From Prochlorococcus sp. AG-347-J22 (GTDB lineage Bacteria > Cyanobacteriota > Cyanobacteriia > PCC-6307 > Cyanobiaceae): DNA of 64,000 nucleotides. This document shows positions 8,343 through 17,518 of the stretch, piece by piece. Each line of letters opens with the position of its first letter. Position 1 is the first letter of the stretch. Location: NCBI GenBank assembly GCA_003279005.1, contig QCBY01000005.1, forward strand, positions 19,855-83,854, given 5' to 3'. The position numbers were made by a program, and so were the translations under genes. Under the pieces are notes generated by a model, which saw only the letters and a program-made list of their open reading frames with translations, searched no databases and was not told the DNA's origin.

Positions 8343-8783
8343 ATGAATATTTTATTGATAAATGGGCCTAACCTTAATCTGTTGGGTACGAGAGAGCCTG
8401 AAATATATGGAAATAAAACCTTGAATGATATTGAAAAAGACTTAACTAAAGTTGCTCAAGAAAAAAATGTTAACCTTGAATGCTTTCAAAGTAACCATGA
8501 AGGTGAAATAGTTGATAAGATCCAAGAATCGGTTAAAGGTATCAAAGGAATACTTATAAATGCTGGAGGTTTTACACATACTTCTATTTCCATTCGAGAT
8601 GCTTTAATTGGATCAAAAATTCCATTTGTAGAGTTACATATTTCAAATATTTTTAGTAGGGAAGAATTTCGTAAAGAATCTTTTCTTACAGATAAAGCTA
8701 TAGGGATAATTAGTGGATTCGGTATATCCAGTTATACCCTTGCTCTAGAAGGAATAATTGGATATTTAAGTAAAATAGATTAA
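8343..8783 (+). CDS. aroQ: 3-dehydroquinate dehydratase, type II
   Basis: Catalyses dehydration of 3-dehydroquinate to 3-dehydroshikimate in the shikimate pathway. The type II signature is clear: [17 protein letters not shown] at 8-23 with the catalytic tyrosine at 22, GGFTHTS with the catalytic histidine at 79, and VELHISN with H99. At 146 aa it is full length. In-frame TTG and CTG codons lie just upstream (8337, 8340), but the ATG at 8343 gives the standard N-terminus. Its stop abuts the next gene. It marks the start of the core-genome block after the tRNAs. Confidence 0.95.
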   Translation: MNILLINGPNLNLLGTREPEIYGNKTLNDIEKDLTKVAQEKNVNLECFQSNHEGEIVDKIQESVKGIKGILINAGGFTHTSISIRDALIGSKIPFVELHISNIFSREEFRKESFLTDKAIGIISGFGISSYTLALEGIIGYLSKID

Positions 8784-9392
8784 ATGTTAGTTGATTTTAA
8801 AAGGCCTTCTTCTCACATTAAATATTTATTTTCATTAACTTCAGACGATTGGATCAAACTCGCATTATCTAATCCAATAGATCTTTTGATTGATCATGCT
8901 CATTGCGAGAGAAAGGCTGCAGGAGTGGCTATTCAATTTATGTTCAGATATCCATCAGAACCGAATTTGGCAGAAGTTTTGAGCCCAATAGCAAGAGAAG
9001 AGTTGGAACATTTTGAGAGAATAATTTACTTTTTAAAGGATATAGGACATTCTCTTAAGACTTTAAAACCGCCTCCATATGGTGCTGAATTGGCTAAGAA
9101 TATTAGAAAGGAAGAACCTAATAGAATGCTCGATAGTTTCTTAATCGCAGGGTTGATTGAAGCAAGAAGTCATGAAAGACTAAGCTTGCTTGCGCTGAAT
9201 TCTGAAGAAGAATCTTTTAAAAACCTTTATAAGTCTTTGCTTGAGAGTGAGGCAAGACACTTTGGGATTTATTGGAAACTTGCACAAACTAAATTCTCTA
9301 AAAATCAAACACTCAAAAGGTTAGAAGAATTGTCTAAAGTTGAGTCAGAAATTCTGGCTGAGACTTTTTTTATGCCAAGGATCCATAGCTAA
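8784..9392 (+). CDS. miaE: tRNA-(ms2io6A)-hydroxylase-like diiron protein
   Basis: A MiaE-family non-haem diiron enzyme that hydroxylates the isopentenyl group of the modified adenosine at position 37 of tRNAs. The four-helix ligand pattern is seen: HAHCERKAA (E42), REELEHFER (E73, H76), EARSHERL (about 132-139) and LESEARHFG (about 154-162). It follows aroQ with no gap, so the two are probably translated from one message. The 202-aa length is normal. Family assignment is firm; the exact substrate in cyanobacteria is inferred. Confidence 0.9.
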   Translation: MLVDFKRPSSHIKYLFSLTSDDWIKLALSNPIDLLIDHAHCERKAAGVAIQFMFRYPSEPNLAEVLSPIAREELEHFERIIYFLKDIGHSLKTLKPPPYGAELAKNIRKEEPNRMLDSFLIAGLIEARSHERLSLLALNSEEESFKNLYKSLLESEARHFGIYWKLAQTKFSKNQTLKRLEELSKVESEILAETFFMPRIHS

Positions 9393-9412
9393 AATAATTA
9401 TATTAAATAAGA

Positions 9413-10171
9413 ATGATAATAAAAAAATTTTTAAGAGCATTTACAGGTTATAAAAGTAAGTCAACATCATTAACGATAGTTGGGGTTGGCCCTGGAGATC
9501 CATCGCTTTTAACAATTGCTGCTGTAGATGCAATTAAAAAAGCAAACATTATAGTTTTCCCAATATCGGATGATAACAAAAAGAGTTTTGCTGCAGAAAT
9601 AGTCAAGAAATATATCAAATTTAAAAAAAATATACCTATTATCTTTCCGATGGCTAGGAAGGATTTTGATCCTGATGAAATATGGTCTAAAGCTGTAGAG
9701 AAAATTGTGAAATTTATACAAAATGGAGAATCAGTTGTTTTACTTTGCCTAGGAGATACTTCACTATTTGCAAGCTCTTCTAATATTTTGAGGTTAATAA
9801 AGAAAAATCATTCTGAAATTATTACCAAAACCATACCTGGTATTTCCTCTATTTCAGCAGCAGCAGCTTTGAATGATTTTGATTTAGTTAAAAAAGGTGA
9901 GACCTTGATAATCAAAGAATGCCCTTCTTCAAATTCAGAATTAAAATGCCTAATTCAGGAAAGTAGAGGAAATAAAACGGTCTTGGCCATTATGAAAGTT
10001 GGGAAAAGATGGAAGTTAGCCAGAGAAACTTTAAAAAAAGAGAGTATTATCGATACATCATTAATCGCCCTAAATGTAGGTATGCCCGATCAAATAATTC
10101 AATACGCATCCCAATATAAGGATGATACCATGCCTTATTTTTCTTTAATTTTGATAAGATTCGTTTTATGA
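9413..10171 (+). CDS. cobI: Precorrin-2 C20-methyltransferase
   Basis: An AdoMet-dependent methylase of the corrin pathway that methylates C20 of precorrin-2 (or its cobalt form) during cobalamin synthesis. The tetrapyrrole methylase signature GVGPGDPSLLT is at 24-34, the CLGDTSLFAS nucleotide-binding segment near 103-112, and PGISSISAAAA further on. It overlaps the following DUF1823 gene by 4 bases. Another cobalamin gene, cobT, lies at 56570. Methylases of this family resemble one another, so CobI rather than CobF or CobJ rests on the TIVGVGPGDPSLLT and early FP segments. Confidence 0.88.
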   Translation: MIIKKFLRAFTGYKSKSTSLTIVGVGPGDPSLLTIAAVDAIKKANIIVFPISDDNKKSFAAEIVKKYIKFKKNIPIIFPMARKDFDPDEIWSKAVEKIVKFIQNGESVVLLCLGDTSLFASSSNILRLIKKNHSEIITKTIPGISSISAAAALNDFDLVKKGETLIIKECPSSNSELKCLIQESRGNKTVLAIMKVGKRWKLARETLKKESIIDTSLIALNVGMPDQIIQYASQYKDDTMPYFSLILIRFVL

Positions 10172-10653
10172 ATAAAAAGGAAAATTTCGAAAAAAATCAA
10201 TTTACATGGTCAATAAGTAAGGAACTATTATTTCTCGTTCTTCAAGATAAGGTTAGTGATGTTTTTGTTTGCGAGTTGGTTTGGGAAAGACTTTTTTATA
10301 ATAGAGAAGGAATTACGAACAATTGGGTTTCTAGTGCATTAACTCCTACTTATTGGTCAGAAAAATTTGTAAAGGCTCCTCAAATCATTTCAGAGCGAAA
10401 AGCCTCAATACATTTGACTCGATCAATCCCAAAGGAATATAAACAGGGATTGAAAAATTTACTTAACTTTGAAGGTTACAAGATTAACGAACTCTATCCA
10501 CGAAGAACTAGAAGAGCGACAGCAGTGAATTGGTTGATTTATTGGGCTCTTGAAAATGATTGTTTTTCAAATGGTAATGATGTTATTCCAAGTCTTAGTT
10601 CACCACCTGGTAATCCTTTAAAAGGACATTTTGGTGATCCTGAAATCAAATAA
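10168..10653 (+). CDS. DUF1823-family hypothetical protein
   Basis: A 161-aa soluble protein that I assign to DUF1823, a cyanobacteria- and plastid-lineage family of unknown function. Conserved-looking segments are CELVWERLFYN (about 34-44) and YPRRTRRATAVNWLIYWALE (about 111-130). It overlaps cobI by 4 bases (ATGA), suggesting coupled expression, but this gives no clue to function. Confidence 0.7.
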   Translation: MNKKENFEKNQFTWSISKELLFLVLQDKVSDVFVCELVWERLFYNREGITNNWVSSALTPTYWSEKFVKAPQIISERKASIHLTRSIPKEYKQGLKNLLNFEGYKINELYPRRTRRATAVNWLIYWALENDCFSNGNDVIPSLSSPPGNPLKGHFGDPEIK

Positions 10654-10726
10654 ATTTTTTTGAGTAAGGTAAATTAATCTAATAAAGGTATAGTTGTAAT
10701 GGATACTAATTTTTTGGAGAGAAGAA

Positions 10727-12103
10727 TTGATACTCCCTACAATAGCAATTATAGGAAGACCTAACGTTGGGAAGTCTACCCTGGTTAATAGGTTATGCCA
10801 AAGTAATGATGCAATTGTATTTGATAAACCAGGAGTTACCAGAGATAGAACTTATCAAAATGCTTCTTGGGGTGGCAAGGAATTCCAAGTTGTTGATACT
10901 GGAGGACTAGTTTTTGAAGATGATAGTGAATTCCTTCCTGAGATTCGAACTCAAGTTTTTTTAGCATTAGAAGAGGCTTCTCTTGCTTTATTTATAGTTG
11001 ATGGAAATCAAGGCGTAACTGTTGGAGATATATCAATTGCAAAATGGTTAAGGAATTCAACTTGTAAAACAATTGTTGCAGTAAATAAATGTGAATCTAC
11101 ATCCTTAGGGATTTCTTTAGCCTCTGAATTCTGGAAACTGGGATTAGGGGAACCTTATCCTGTCTCGGCTATTCATGGTTCTGGAACCGGAGATCTTTTA
11201 GATCGTGTTGTTGATGAACTTCCTGTAGATTTAGATCTTGAAGATCAACAAGATAAAATAATGATGTCTATTGTAGGAAGACCAAATGTTGGTAAATCTA
11301 GTTTGCTGAATGCTATATGTGGAGAAAAAAGAGCAATTGTTAGTGATATAAGTGGAACTACAACTGATTCAATAGATACGCTTATTGAAAAAGATTCACA
11401 TTTATGGAAAATAGTAGATACGGCTGGAATTAGAAGAAGAAAAAATGTAAAATATGGAACTGAATTTTTTGGAATTAATAGAGCTTTTAAATCTATTGAT
11501 AGAAGTGATGTTTGTGTTTTAGTAATAGATGCTATAGATGGGGTGACTGATCAAGATCAAAAATTAGCAGGGCGAATTGAAGAACAAGGTAGAGCGTGCG
11601 TAATTGTTGTCAATAAATGGGATCTTGTAGAGAAAGATAGTTCTACTATCTATCAATCAGAAAAAGAGCTTAGATCAAAATTATATTTTTTGCATTGGTC
11701 AAAAATGATTTTCATATCAGCTTTAACTGGTCAAAGGGTTGAAAATATTTTTGAGCATGCTCTTAATGCTGTAACCCAACATCGAATGAGAGTTACAACA
11801 TCAGTTGTTAATGAAGTTCTTAAAGAGGCTCTTGGATGGAAGAGTCCACCCACTAAGAGAAGTGGGAAACAAGGGAGAATTTACTATGGTACACAAGTGA
11901 AAAATCAGCCTCCAACCTTTACTCTGTTTGTAAATGACCCCAAATTATTTGGAATGACATATAGAAGATATATTGAAAAACAAATTAGATTAAATCTTGG
12001 GTTTGAAGGTTCACCAATAATTCTACTTTGGAGAGGAAAGCAGCAAAGAGAACTAGAAAAGGAGAAATCAAAAAAAAATATTAATATTATTCAAAAAGAT
12101 TAA
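10727..12103 (+). CDS. der: Ribosome assembly GTPase Der (EngA)
   Basis: A double-GTPase needed for 50S ribosomal subunit assembly. Two tandem G domains are evident: GRPNVGKST (10-18) with DTGG, and GRPNVGKSS (about 186-194) with DTAG and NKWD, followed by the C-terminal KH-like domain. At 458 aa it is full length. Its TAA overlaps the next ATG by one base (TAATG), linking it to the ECF-type transporter gene. Confidence 0.97.
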   Translation: MILPTIAIIGRPNVGKSTLVNRLCQSNDAIVFDKPGVTRDRTYQNASWGGKEFQVVDTGGLVFEDDSEFLPEIRTQVFLALEEASLALFIVDGNQGVTVGDISIAKWLRNSTCKTIVAVNKCESTSLGISLASEFWKLGLGEPYPVSAIHGSGTGDLLDRVVDELPVDLDLEDQQDKIMMSIVGRPNVGKSSLLNAICGEKRAIVSDISGTTTDSIDTLIEKDSHLWKIVDTAGIRRRKNVKYGTEFFGINRAFKSIDRSDVCVLVIDAIDGVTDQDQKLAGRIEEQGRACVIVVNKWDLVEKDSSTIYQSEKELRSKLYFLHWSKMIFISALTGQRVENIFEHALNAVTQHRMRVTTSVVNEVLKEALGWKSPPTKRSGKQGRIYYGTQVKNQPPTFTLFVNDPKLFGMTYRRYIEKQIRLNLGFEGSPIILLWRGKQQRELEKEKSKKNINIIQKD

Positions 12104-13017
12104 TGAATATCCTTACTAAATTTTCTATTGGCCAATATGTTGATGGTAATAGAAGTTGGTTAAGAATCGTAGACAGTAGATTAAAGATAATTGTAGTATT
12201 AATTTTTTTAATCACTCCAATATGGGCAGGTCCATTATGGAGAGTAAGTTTAGTTATTTGTTTAATAATCCTTACTTTTATAAGTTTGTTACCCTCAAGA
12301 GTGTGGTGGCGATCGCTAGTCTTTCTTTTAGGATTGTCATTGTTAATTGGATTTCTATCATTAATGGCCTCTTCTGATATTCAATCTTTTGATAGCTCTT
12401 TTAGAGATCCAAATGAATTGAATTTGATTTTAGAAAGTCAGGCACAATGGAATATTTTAGAACTTCCAGCTAAGAAAATTGGCTTTCTAACTCTTGGTCC
12501 CTATAACTTATCAAGAAAAGCTTTTGAATTAGGTCTAAAAACTTCAACTTTAATTTTTACTGTGGTTCACAGTGTGAATTTAATGCTCTTAACAACATCA
12601 CAGGAGGATCTAGTCTGGGCATTAAGTTGGTTTATGAATCCTTTGAGAAAAGTTGGATTACCTATTGATAAATGGCTTTTTCAATTACTTTTAGCTTTGC
12701 GATTTATTCCTTTGGTTCAAGAAGAATTCCAGAATATACTTAAATCTGTCTCAGTAAGATCAATAAATCTTAGAACTTTAGGATTTAAGAAATCTATTAA
12801 TGTTTTATTAACTATGGTTGAAAGATTATTTTTAAATATTTTCTTAAGAATCGATCAAGGTGCTGATTCTTTACTTTCTAAAAAAAATATTCTCATACAA
12901 ACAGATAGATTAAAAACTCTTGATAAAAGAAATTATCAAACTTTTATTTTTAATTCATTATCGATATGTTTTATTTTCATAGCAATTTTTCTTAGAAAAC
13001 AGTATGGTGCATTGTAA
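12103..13017 (+). CDS. ECF transporter T-component (CbiQ-like)
   Basis: A membrane protein of 304 aa with several hydrophobic segments and a cytoplasmic coupling region around residues 195-225 (LALRFIPLVQEEFQNILKS), where the EcfT family contacts its ATPases. ECF transporters import vitamins or metals using EcfA ATPases and a substrate-specific S component. Neither partner is encoded next to it here; the neighbours are der and pipX. The substrate therefore cannot be named. Confidence 0.82.
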   Translation: MNILTKFSIGQYVDGNRSWLRIVDSRLKIIVVLIFLITPIWAGPLWRVSLVICLIILTFISLLPSRVWWRSLVFLLGLSLLIGFLSLMASSDIQSFDSSFRDPNELNLILESQAQWNILELPAKKIGFLTLGPYNLSRKAFELGLKTSTLIFTVVHSVNLMLLTTSQEDLVWALSWFMNPLRKVGLPIDKWLFQLLLALRFIPLVQEEFQNILKSVSVRSINLRTLGFKKSINVLLTMVERLFLNIFLRIDQGADSLLSKKNILIQTDRLKTLDKRNYQTFIFNSLSICFIFIAIFLRKQYGAL

Positions 13018-13035
13018 ATAACATAATATTTAAGT

Positions 13036-13302
13036 TTGAGTTCAGAGCGTTATTTAAATCATCCAACTTTTGGAATGCTTTATCAAGTCTCTCCAGGAAT
13101 TGAGGGAAAAGATATTTATGCGACTTTATACGCACAAAAAATGTTTTTTTTAGTCGAAATTAAACAAAGAGAAGTCTTTTTTGAAGTTATTCCCTATCTA
13201 GATGCTCGAAATCAGTCTGAGTTAAACTTGCAAAAAGCTAGAAGACAAGGTTCGGAAGATTTTCCAAAATGGGATAATTTATTTAGACAAACTTTTTTAT
13301 AA
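13036..13302 (+). CDS. pipX: PipX, coactivator of NtcA and PII partner
   Basis: An 88-aa protein with the PipX pattern: RYLNHPTFGMLYQV near the N-terminus, then TLYAQKMFFLVE, the Tudor-like domain that binds PII and NtcA alternatively. In cyanobacteria PipX boosts NtcA-dependent transcription when 2-oxoglutarate is high. The start is TTG (13036), giving MSSERYL. The next gene, three bases downstream, is pipY, the conserved partner, which strongly supports the call. Confidence 0.93.
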   Translation: MSSERYLNHPTFGMLYQVSPGIEGKDIYATLYAQKMFFLVEIKQREVFFEVIPYLDARNQSELNLQKARRQGSEDFPKWDNLFRQTFL

Positions 13303-13305
13303 AAT

Positions 13306-13944
13306 TTGGAAATTTCAAATTATCTGCAAATAAAAAAGAAATTACCACTTAATGTAAGATTACTTGCCGTTAGTAAGGGCTTTAGCAGTCAAGAAATCAA
13401 ATATATTCACAATAAAGGGCAAAATGATTTTGGTGAAAGTAGATTTCAAGAAGCTTTTGAGAAGCAGAACTTACTAAAAGATTTTAAAAATATAAAATGG
13501 CACTTTATTGGAAGACTTCAGAGCAACAAAATACGAAAAATAGTTCAAAATTTTGAATATATACATTCTGTAGACTCATATGAAAAGTTAATAAAAATTT
13601 CTAAGATATCATGTGAAAGTAATAAAAATCCATTAATAATGTTGCAAGTCAAATTAAGTGATGATCCTAGTAAGGGAGGATTTAATCCCAAAGTACTTGA
13701 AGAAAAATGGGATCAGATTAAGCAATTTAAAAGTATAACTATTAAGGGCCTAATGACCATCAATCCAAAAGGTTTGAGTTCAAAAGAAAATTTTAAATTA
13801 TTTAAAGAATGCCGCAAACTTGCAGATTCACTCGAACTTGATGATTGTTCAATGGGAATGTCCGAGGACTGGGAAGAAGCGGTTGACGCAGGTTCTACTT
13901 GGTTAAGATTAGGATCGATAATCTTTGGGAATAGATCTATTTAG
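13306..13944 (+). CDS. pipY: PLP-binding homeostasis protein PipY (YggS family)
   Basis: A YggS/PROSC-family protein that binds pyridoxal phosphate without known enzymatic turnover and helps vitamin B6 and amino acid homeostasis. The PLP lysine is K24 in LLAVSKGFS; NDFGESRFQEA, WHFIGRLQSNK and the C-terminal CSMGMSEDWEEAVDAGSTWLRLGS phosphate-binding region are all present. The 212-aa length fits. The start is TTG. It forms the pipX-pipY operon and is followed by sepF and proC, as in the widespread yggS-sepF-proC arrangement. Confidence 0.93.
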   Translation: MEISNYLQIKKKLPLNVRLLAVSKGFSSQEIKYIHNKGQNDFGESRFQEAFEKQNLLKDFKNIKWHFIGRLQSNKIRKIVQNFEYIHSVDSYEKLIKISKISCESNKNPLIMLQVKLSDDPSKGGFNPKVLEEKWDQIKQFKSITIKGLMTINPKGLSSKENFKLFKECRKLADSLELDDCSMGMSEDWEEAVDAGSTWLRLGSIIFGNRSI

Positions 13945-14028
13945 TTAGTAATTGATTATATTTTATAAAAATCTTGTTTTTAAACTTGCGGTAAACTATA
14001 ACTAACGTTATTTAAGTATAGGTAGTTT

Positions 14029-14049
14029 ATTCATCTATAAAAGATGAAT
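14029..14049 (+). other. Hairpin in the sepF leader
   Basis: A perfect 8-bp inverted repeat, ATTCATCT/AGATGAAT, with a 5-base loop lies about 50 bases before the sepF start. No run of T follows it, so it is not an obvious terminator for pipY. A leader structure affecting sepF translation is possible. Confidence 0.35.
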
Positions 14050-14101
14050 CTATTATTTAAGGTTTTATGCCTTAGTTGTAAATCTCAAGAGGACTTAAAA
14101 G

Positions 14102-14674
14102 GTGTCACTTATTTCTCGATTAAAGGCGGTTGTTGCAGGTGATGATTATTTGGATGATGATTTTGATGAGTTGGATTATGCATCAGAAGATGAATTGAAC
14201 AGTACAAATGATTTCAAGCAAAATCAAAGAAAATCAAATGCACTTTCAAATTCAAATCCATTTGAATTTATGAATAATAGATCATCAAATGTGGTAGGTA
14301 TGCCTGGTATATCAAATTCATCTTCTGAAGTCAGCCTTATGGAACCAAGAAGTTTTGATGAAATGCCTCAAGCCATTCAGGCATTAAGAGAAAGGAAGAC
14401 TGTCATACTAAATCTGACTATGATGGATCCTGATCAAGCACAGAGAGCTGTAGATTTTGTTGCAGGAGGTACATTTGCAATAGATGGTCACCAAGAAAGA
14501 GTTGGGGAAAGTATTTTCCTTTTTGCGCCTAGTTGTGTAAATGTAACAAGTTCTTTCCCTGAAGAGGCATCTCCTTCAAATGTTTCAAGCAAAAAGACAT
14601 CTCTACATAATCATGAAACTAATACAACTCCAGAACCGGCTTGGGGAGAATCTAAATTATCGGCATTTTCTTAA
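14102..14674 (+). CDS. sepF: Cell division protein SepF
   Basis: SepF binds FtsZ and tethers it to the membrane during septum formation. The N-terminal region has an amphipathic stretch ([12 protein letters not shown]) followed by an acidic linker; the SepF core begins near [19 protein letters not shown] and includes [17 protein letters not shown] and the IFLFAP strand. At 190 aa it is normal for cyanobacteria (Cdv2). The start is GTG at 14102, preceded by an AGAGGA Shine-Dalgarno-like run about 10 bases upstream. It is followed after 7 bases by proC. Confidence 0.95.
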   Translation: MSLISRLKAVVAGDDYLDDDFDELDYASEDELNSTNDFKQNQRKSNALSNSNPFEFMNNRSSNVVGMPGISNSSSEVSLMEPRSFDEMPQAIQALRERKTVILNLTMMDPDQAQRAVDFVAGGTFAIDGHQERVGESIFLFAPSCVNVTSSFPEEASPSNVSSKKTSLHNHETNTTPEPAWGESKLSAFS

Positions 14675-14681
14675 TTAATCT

Positions 14682-15491
14682 GTGACAACAAAAATCGCAG
14701 TTATTGGTTTTGGAAATATTGCGAAAGCTATAATCACTCCTCTATTTGAAAAAAAGTTACTAAACCCAAAGGATGTTTACTGTTTAGTAAATACAAAAAA
14801 AAGCTTAGAAAATATTAAAAAAAACTATAAATATAACATTAATATTTTACAGGCAAACTCTAAAGATTCTGAAATTGTCTGGGATTGCCAAGTTAAACTT
14901 CTTTCTGTTAAGCCTCAGCAACTTAAAAATATAATTGAAATAAATAAAAAAAATCAAAGAAATTTATTAGTCTCAATTTTAGCTGGTGTTTCTTTAGAAA
15001 ATCTTATTAAAAAATTTCCAAATCATAAATGCGTGAGGGTTGTGACTAATATTCCAATAACAATAGGTAAAGGTTTAACTGGAATTGCATGGGGGGAGGA
15101 AATCACTAGAGTTCAAAAGTTATTTATAAAAAGATTGTTTGAAAACTCTAGTAAAATTTATGAATTTCCTGAATATTTACTCGATATTTTTTTAGCATTA
15201 ACATCCTCAGGACCTGCAATAATTGCTTTAATTATTGAAGCTTTAAGTGACGGCGGTTTAAGTGGCGGATTGCAAAAACAGCTTTCTGAAGAACTTGTAA
15301 TAGAGATGATTTTGGGTACTGTTAGTTTAATAAAAGATACTAATGTATCAACTGCTGAACTTAAGAATTTGGTAACTTCCCCAGGGGGCACGACAATATC
15401 GGCACTTAGGGTTCTAGAAAACAAAAGCCTAAGATCTGCTTTAATTGAAGCAATAGTTTCTGCGACTAACCGCAGTAAAGAATTTAGTTAA
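14682..15491 (+). CDS. proC: Pyrroline-5-carboxylate reductase
   Basis: Catalyses the last step of proline synthesis, NAD(P)H-dependent reduction of pyrroline-5-carboxylate. The N-terminal dinucleotide motif is VIGFGNIAKAI, and the family signature near the C-terminus (residues about 222-245, with SPGGTTISAL) is present. Length 269 aa. The start codon is GTG. It overlaps the convergent glycosyltransferase gene by 4 bases at their stops. Confidence 0.94.
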   Translation: MTTKIAVIGFGNIAKAIITPLFEKKLLNPKDVYCLVNTKKSLENIKKNYKYNINILQANSKDSEIVWDCQVKLLSVKPQQLKNIIEINKKNQRNLLVSILAGVSLENLIKKFPNHKCVRVVTNIPITIGKGLTGIAWGEEITRVQKLFIKRLFENSSKIYEFPEYLLDIFLALTSSGPAIIALIIEALSDGGLSGGLQKQLSEELVIEMILGTVSLIKDTNVSTAELKNLVTSPGGTTISALRVLENKSLRSALIEAIVSATNRSKEFS

Positions 15492-16654
15492 TTTTTTAAT
15501 GTTCTTATAGAATCTAAATAAAGTTTTTCAAGAGCTTCGATATTTTTTTTTATTGTATATCTTTCAATTATTCTCGCTCGTCCTTTTTCTCCTAAAGCTT
15601 TTGTGAAAGAAGGATGATCTACCATAATTGGAATTATAGTTTTTAATTGAGTTGCAACATTTTCAGTAGATATTACAATTCCTGCTCCGTTATCTAAAAC
15701 TTCACCATCAGCTCCAGCATCAGTTGCAACACATGCTGTGCCAGTAGACATCGCCTCTAAAAGTGATAAAGATAGTCCCTCTACTAAACTTGGCAAAAAA
15801 AATACCTCTGCAATTTGCATTATTGCTACTCTGGTTTCTAAATCCATTTCAGATCCCCACCAAATTAATTTATCTTTTCCTATGTTAGAAAAACTATTTT
15901 CCAGTGTTGGCTTCATTGGTCCGTCTCCAACAATTACAAGTTTGCAGTTATGAGTTTTTGTTTGACGCCATGATTTTAAAAGTGCTTCAATATTTTTTTC
16001 GTTGGCAATTCTTCCCATATATAAAAAGATTCTTCCCTCTCCTAGCTTACTTTTAACTGAATTATATTTTTTACTTTTTAGTGGATTAGGTTGCCAAATA
16101 TTTTCATCAACTCCATTTGGTATGATTATCTGCTTTTGTTTACTAACTCCTAGTTTTTCTAGAAGTATTTTTTGAGTTTCTGAAAAAACAATAATTCTGT
16201 GAAATTTAGCAAGTGAGGGAGCATAAAGTTGATAAGTTAGTTGTTGAGTACTTGCAGTTAAGTTTCTATTATTTTTATCGTATGCCGGATGAAATGTTCC
16301 TACTAGGGGAAGGTTGATTTGTTTACAAAGTTCCGGCAATCTAAAGTCTAAAGGAGATAATGTCAAGCTTGCATGTACTATGTCTGGCTTTAACCTCTCT
16401 AAAGAGCGTCTTAATTCTTTTTCTGCTCTTGGAGAAGGGATTGTATAAACTTGAGATTTAATTAAGTATGGAAGACTTACTTCAGGATCATTGGCTAAAA
16501 ATAAGGGTTTAGATTCATTTGAGTTGGATGGATTGTCAAAATGTATAAAACTAACTTTATGTCCTTTATCTTTTAATTTTTCGGTAGTTAAATTTCCATA
16601 ACTTACATTTCCACAAAAAGGAGATTTTTTACCTAACCAGGCAATATGAACCAC
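15488..16654 (-). CDS. Glycosyltransferase family 4
   Basis: A GT-B fold retaining glycosyltransferase (388 aa). The N-terminal acceptor domain starts VHIAWLGKKSPFCGNVSYG; the C-terminal nucleotide-sugar domain shows YMGRIANEKN (about 217-226), LVIVGDGP, and the E-x7-E region PSLVEGLSLSLLEAMSTG (about 288-305). The acceptor and sugar are unknown; lipid or exopolysaccharide glycosylation would be usual. It is the last gene of a minus-strand group with recO, the deoC-like gene and hpf, but an 80-base gap separates it from recO. Confidence 0.88.
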   Translation of the reverse strand: MVHIAWLGKKSPFCGNVSYGNLTTEKLKDKGHKVSFIHFDNPSNSNESKPLFLANDPEVSLPYLIKSQVYTIPSPRAEKELRRSLERLKPDIVHASLTLSPLDFRLPELCKQINLPLVGTFHPAYDKNNRNLTASTQQLTYQLYAPSLAKFHRIIVFSETQKILLEKLGVSKQKQIIIPNGVDENIWQPNPLKSKKYNSVKSKLGEGRIFLYMGRIANEKNIEALLKSWRQTKTHNCKLVIVGDGPMKPTLENSFSNIGKDKLIWWGSEMDLETRVAIMQIAEVFFLPSLVEGLSLSLLEAMSTGTACVATDAGADGEVLDNGAGIVISTENVATQLKTIIPIMVDHPSFTKALGEKGRARIIERYTIKKNIEALEKLYLDSIRTLKN

Positions 16655-16735
16655 ATGAAATTTCTTAACTATTTATAAAGTTAACAGTCAAAGTTAAAAA
16701 CTACTAGATGTTTTAATTTAGTAACATTTTTATTG

Positions 16736-17518
16736 CTAATTATGGTAAAAGTCTTTTAACATTTTTAGTGATGATAACTCTTTTTGTAATTGGGCAGAGA
16801 TCCAACTTTCAAGAATTGATAAAATTCTAAGCCAAACTTTCTTAGGTCCTAATAGTTCTCCATTTGATTTAATTGGTAAATCTGGGAAAAGAAGTCTTTG
16901 TAAAAGGGCTATTTCAGATGCATTAACTTTTAAGATACTTTCTGAATCTTCTATTGTAGAAAATCCTTCATTTGGTAGGAAGTGACATTGCCAATCCCAG
17001 TCACCTAATGGCGGAATTATAGGTTCTCCAGATTTGCAGCAAAAATTTACAGGGATATTTACCCCTCCAATGGCTAATAAGTGTATTAAAGATTGAATGC
17101 TCATTGAAAGCATTTTGAAGTCATCTTCACTTTTATTTTTATAGGCATAAAGTCTATCCAAGTGAATAAGGACACTAGATAAATAATTTTGCTGCTTATC
17201 ATTGTTCCCTACTAATAAAAAAGTTAATTCAGTTATTGCTTGGGCTGCTGCAAGACACTCTATATTTTTACCTAATCCATTATAGCTTTTGAGTATTTTA
17301 ATCTGGCGAACAGACCTAAGACTTCTTTTTCCAAAGATCTGAAAACTTAAATATGTTAAAGGAGTTGCTGCCGCAAGACTACTTTTTGGACGTCTAGCTC
17401 CAGGAACAGCAAGCCTAATAATACCTTGTTCATCTGTTAAAACAGTAATTAATCTTCCACTTTCGCCTAGTGGACTAGCTTTAATACAGAGACCTTCAAC
17501 TTTGGCTTCACCTGACAT
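16736..17518 (-). CDS. recO: DNA repair protein RecO
   Basis: RecO helps load RecA at gaps in the RecF pathway of recombinational repair. The N-terminal OB domain reads GLCIKASPLGESGRLITVLT and ends near VPGARRPKSSLAAATPLTYL; a helical C-terminal domain follows. The length of 260 aa is typical. Its ATG directly abuts the stop of the deoC-like gene, so the two are probably co-translated. Confidence 0.92.
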   Translation of the reverse strand: MSGEAKVEGLCIKASPLGESGRLITVLTDEQGIIRLAVPGARRPKSSLAAATPLTYLSFQIFGKRSLRSVRQIKILKSYNGLGKNIECLAAAQAITELTFLLVGNNDKQQNYLSSVLIHLDRLYAYKNKSEDDFKMLSMSIQSLIHLLAIGGVNIPVNFCCKSGEPIIPPLGDWDWQCHFLPNEGFSTIEDSESILKVNASEIALLQRLLFPDLPIKSNGELLGPKKVWLRILSILESWISAQLQKELSSLKMLKDFYHN

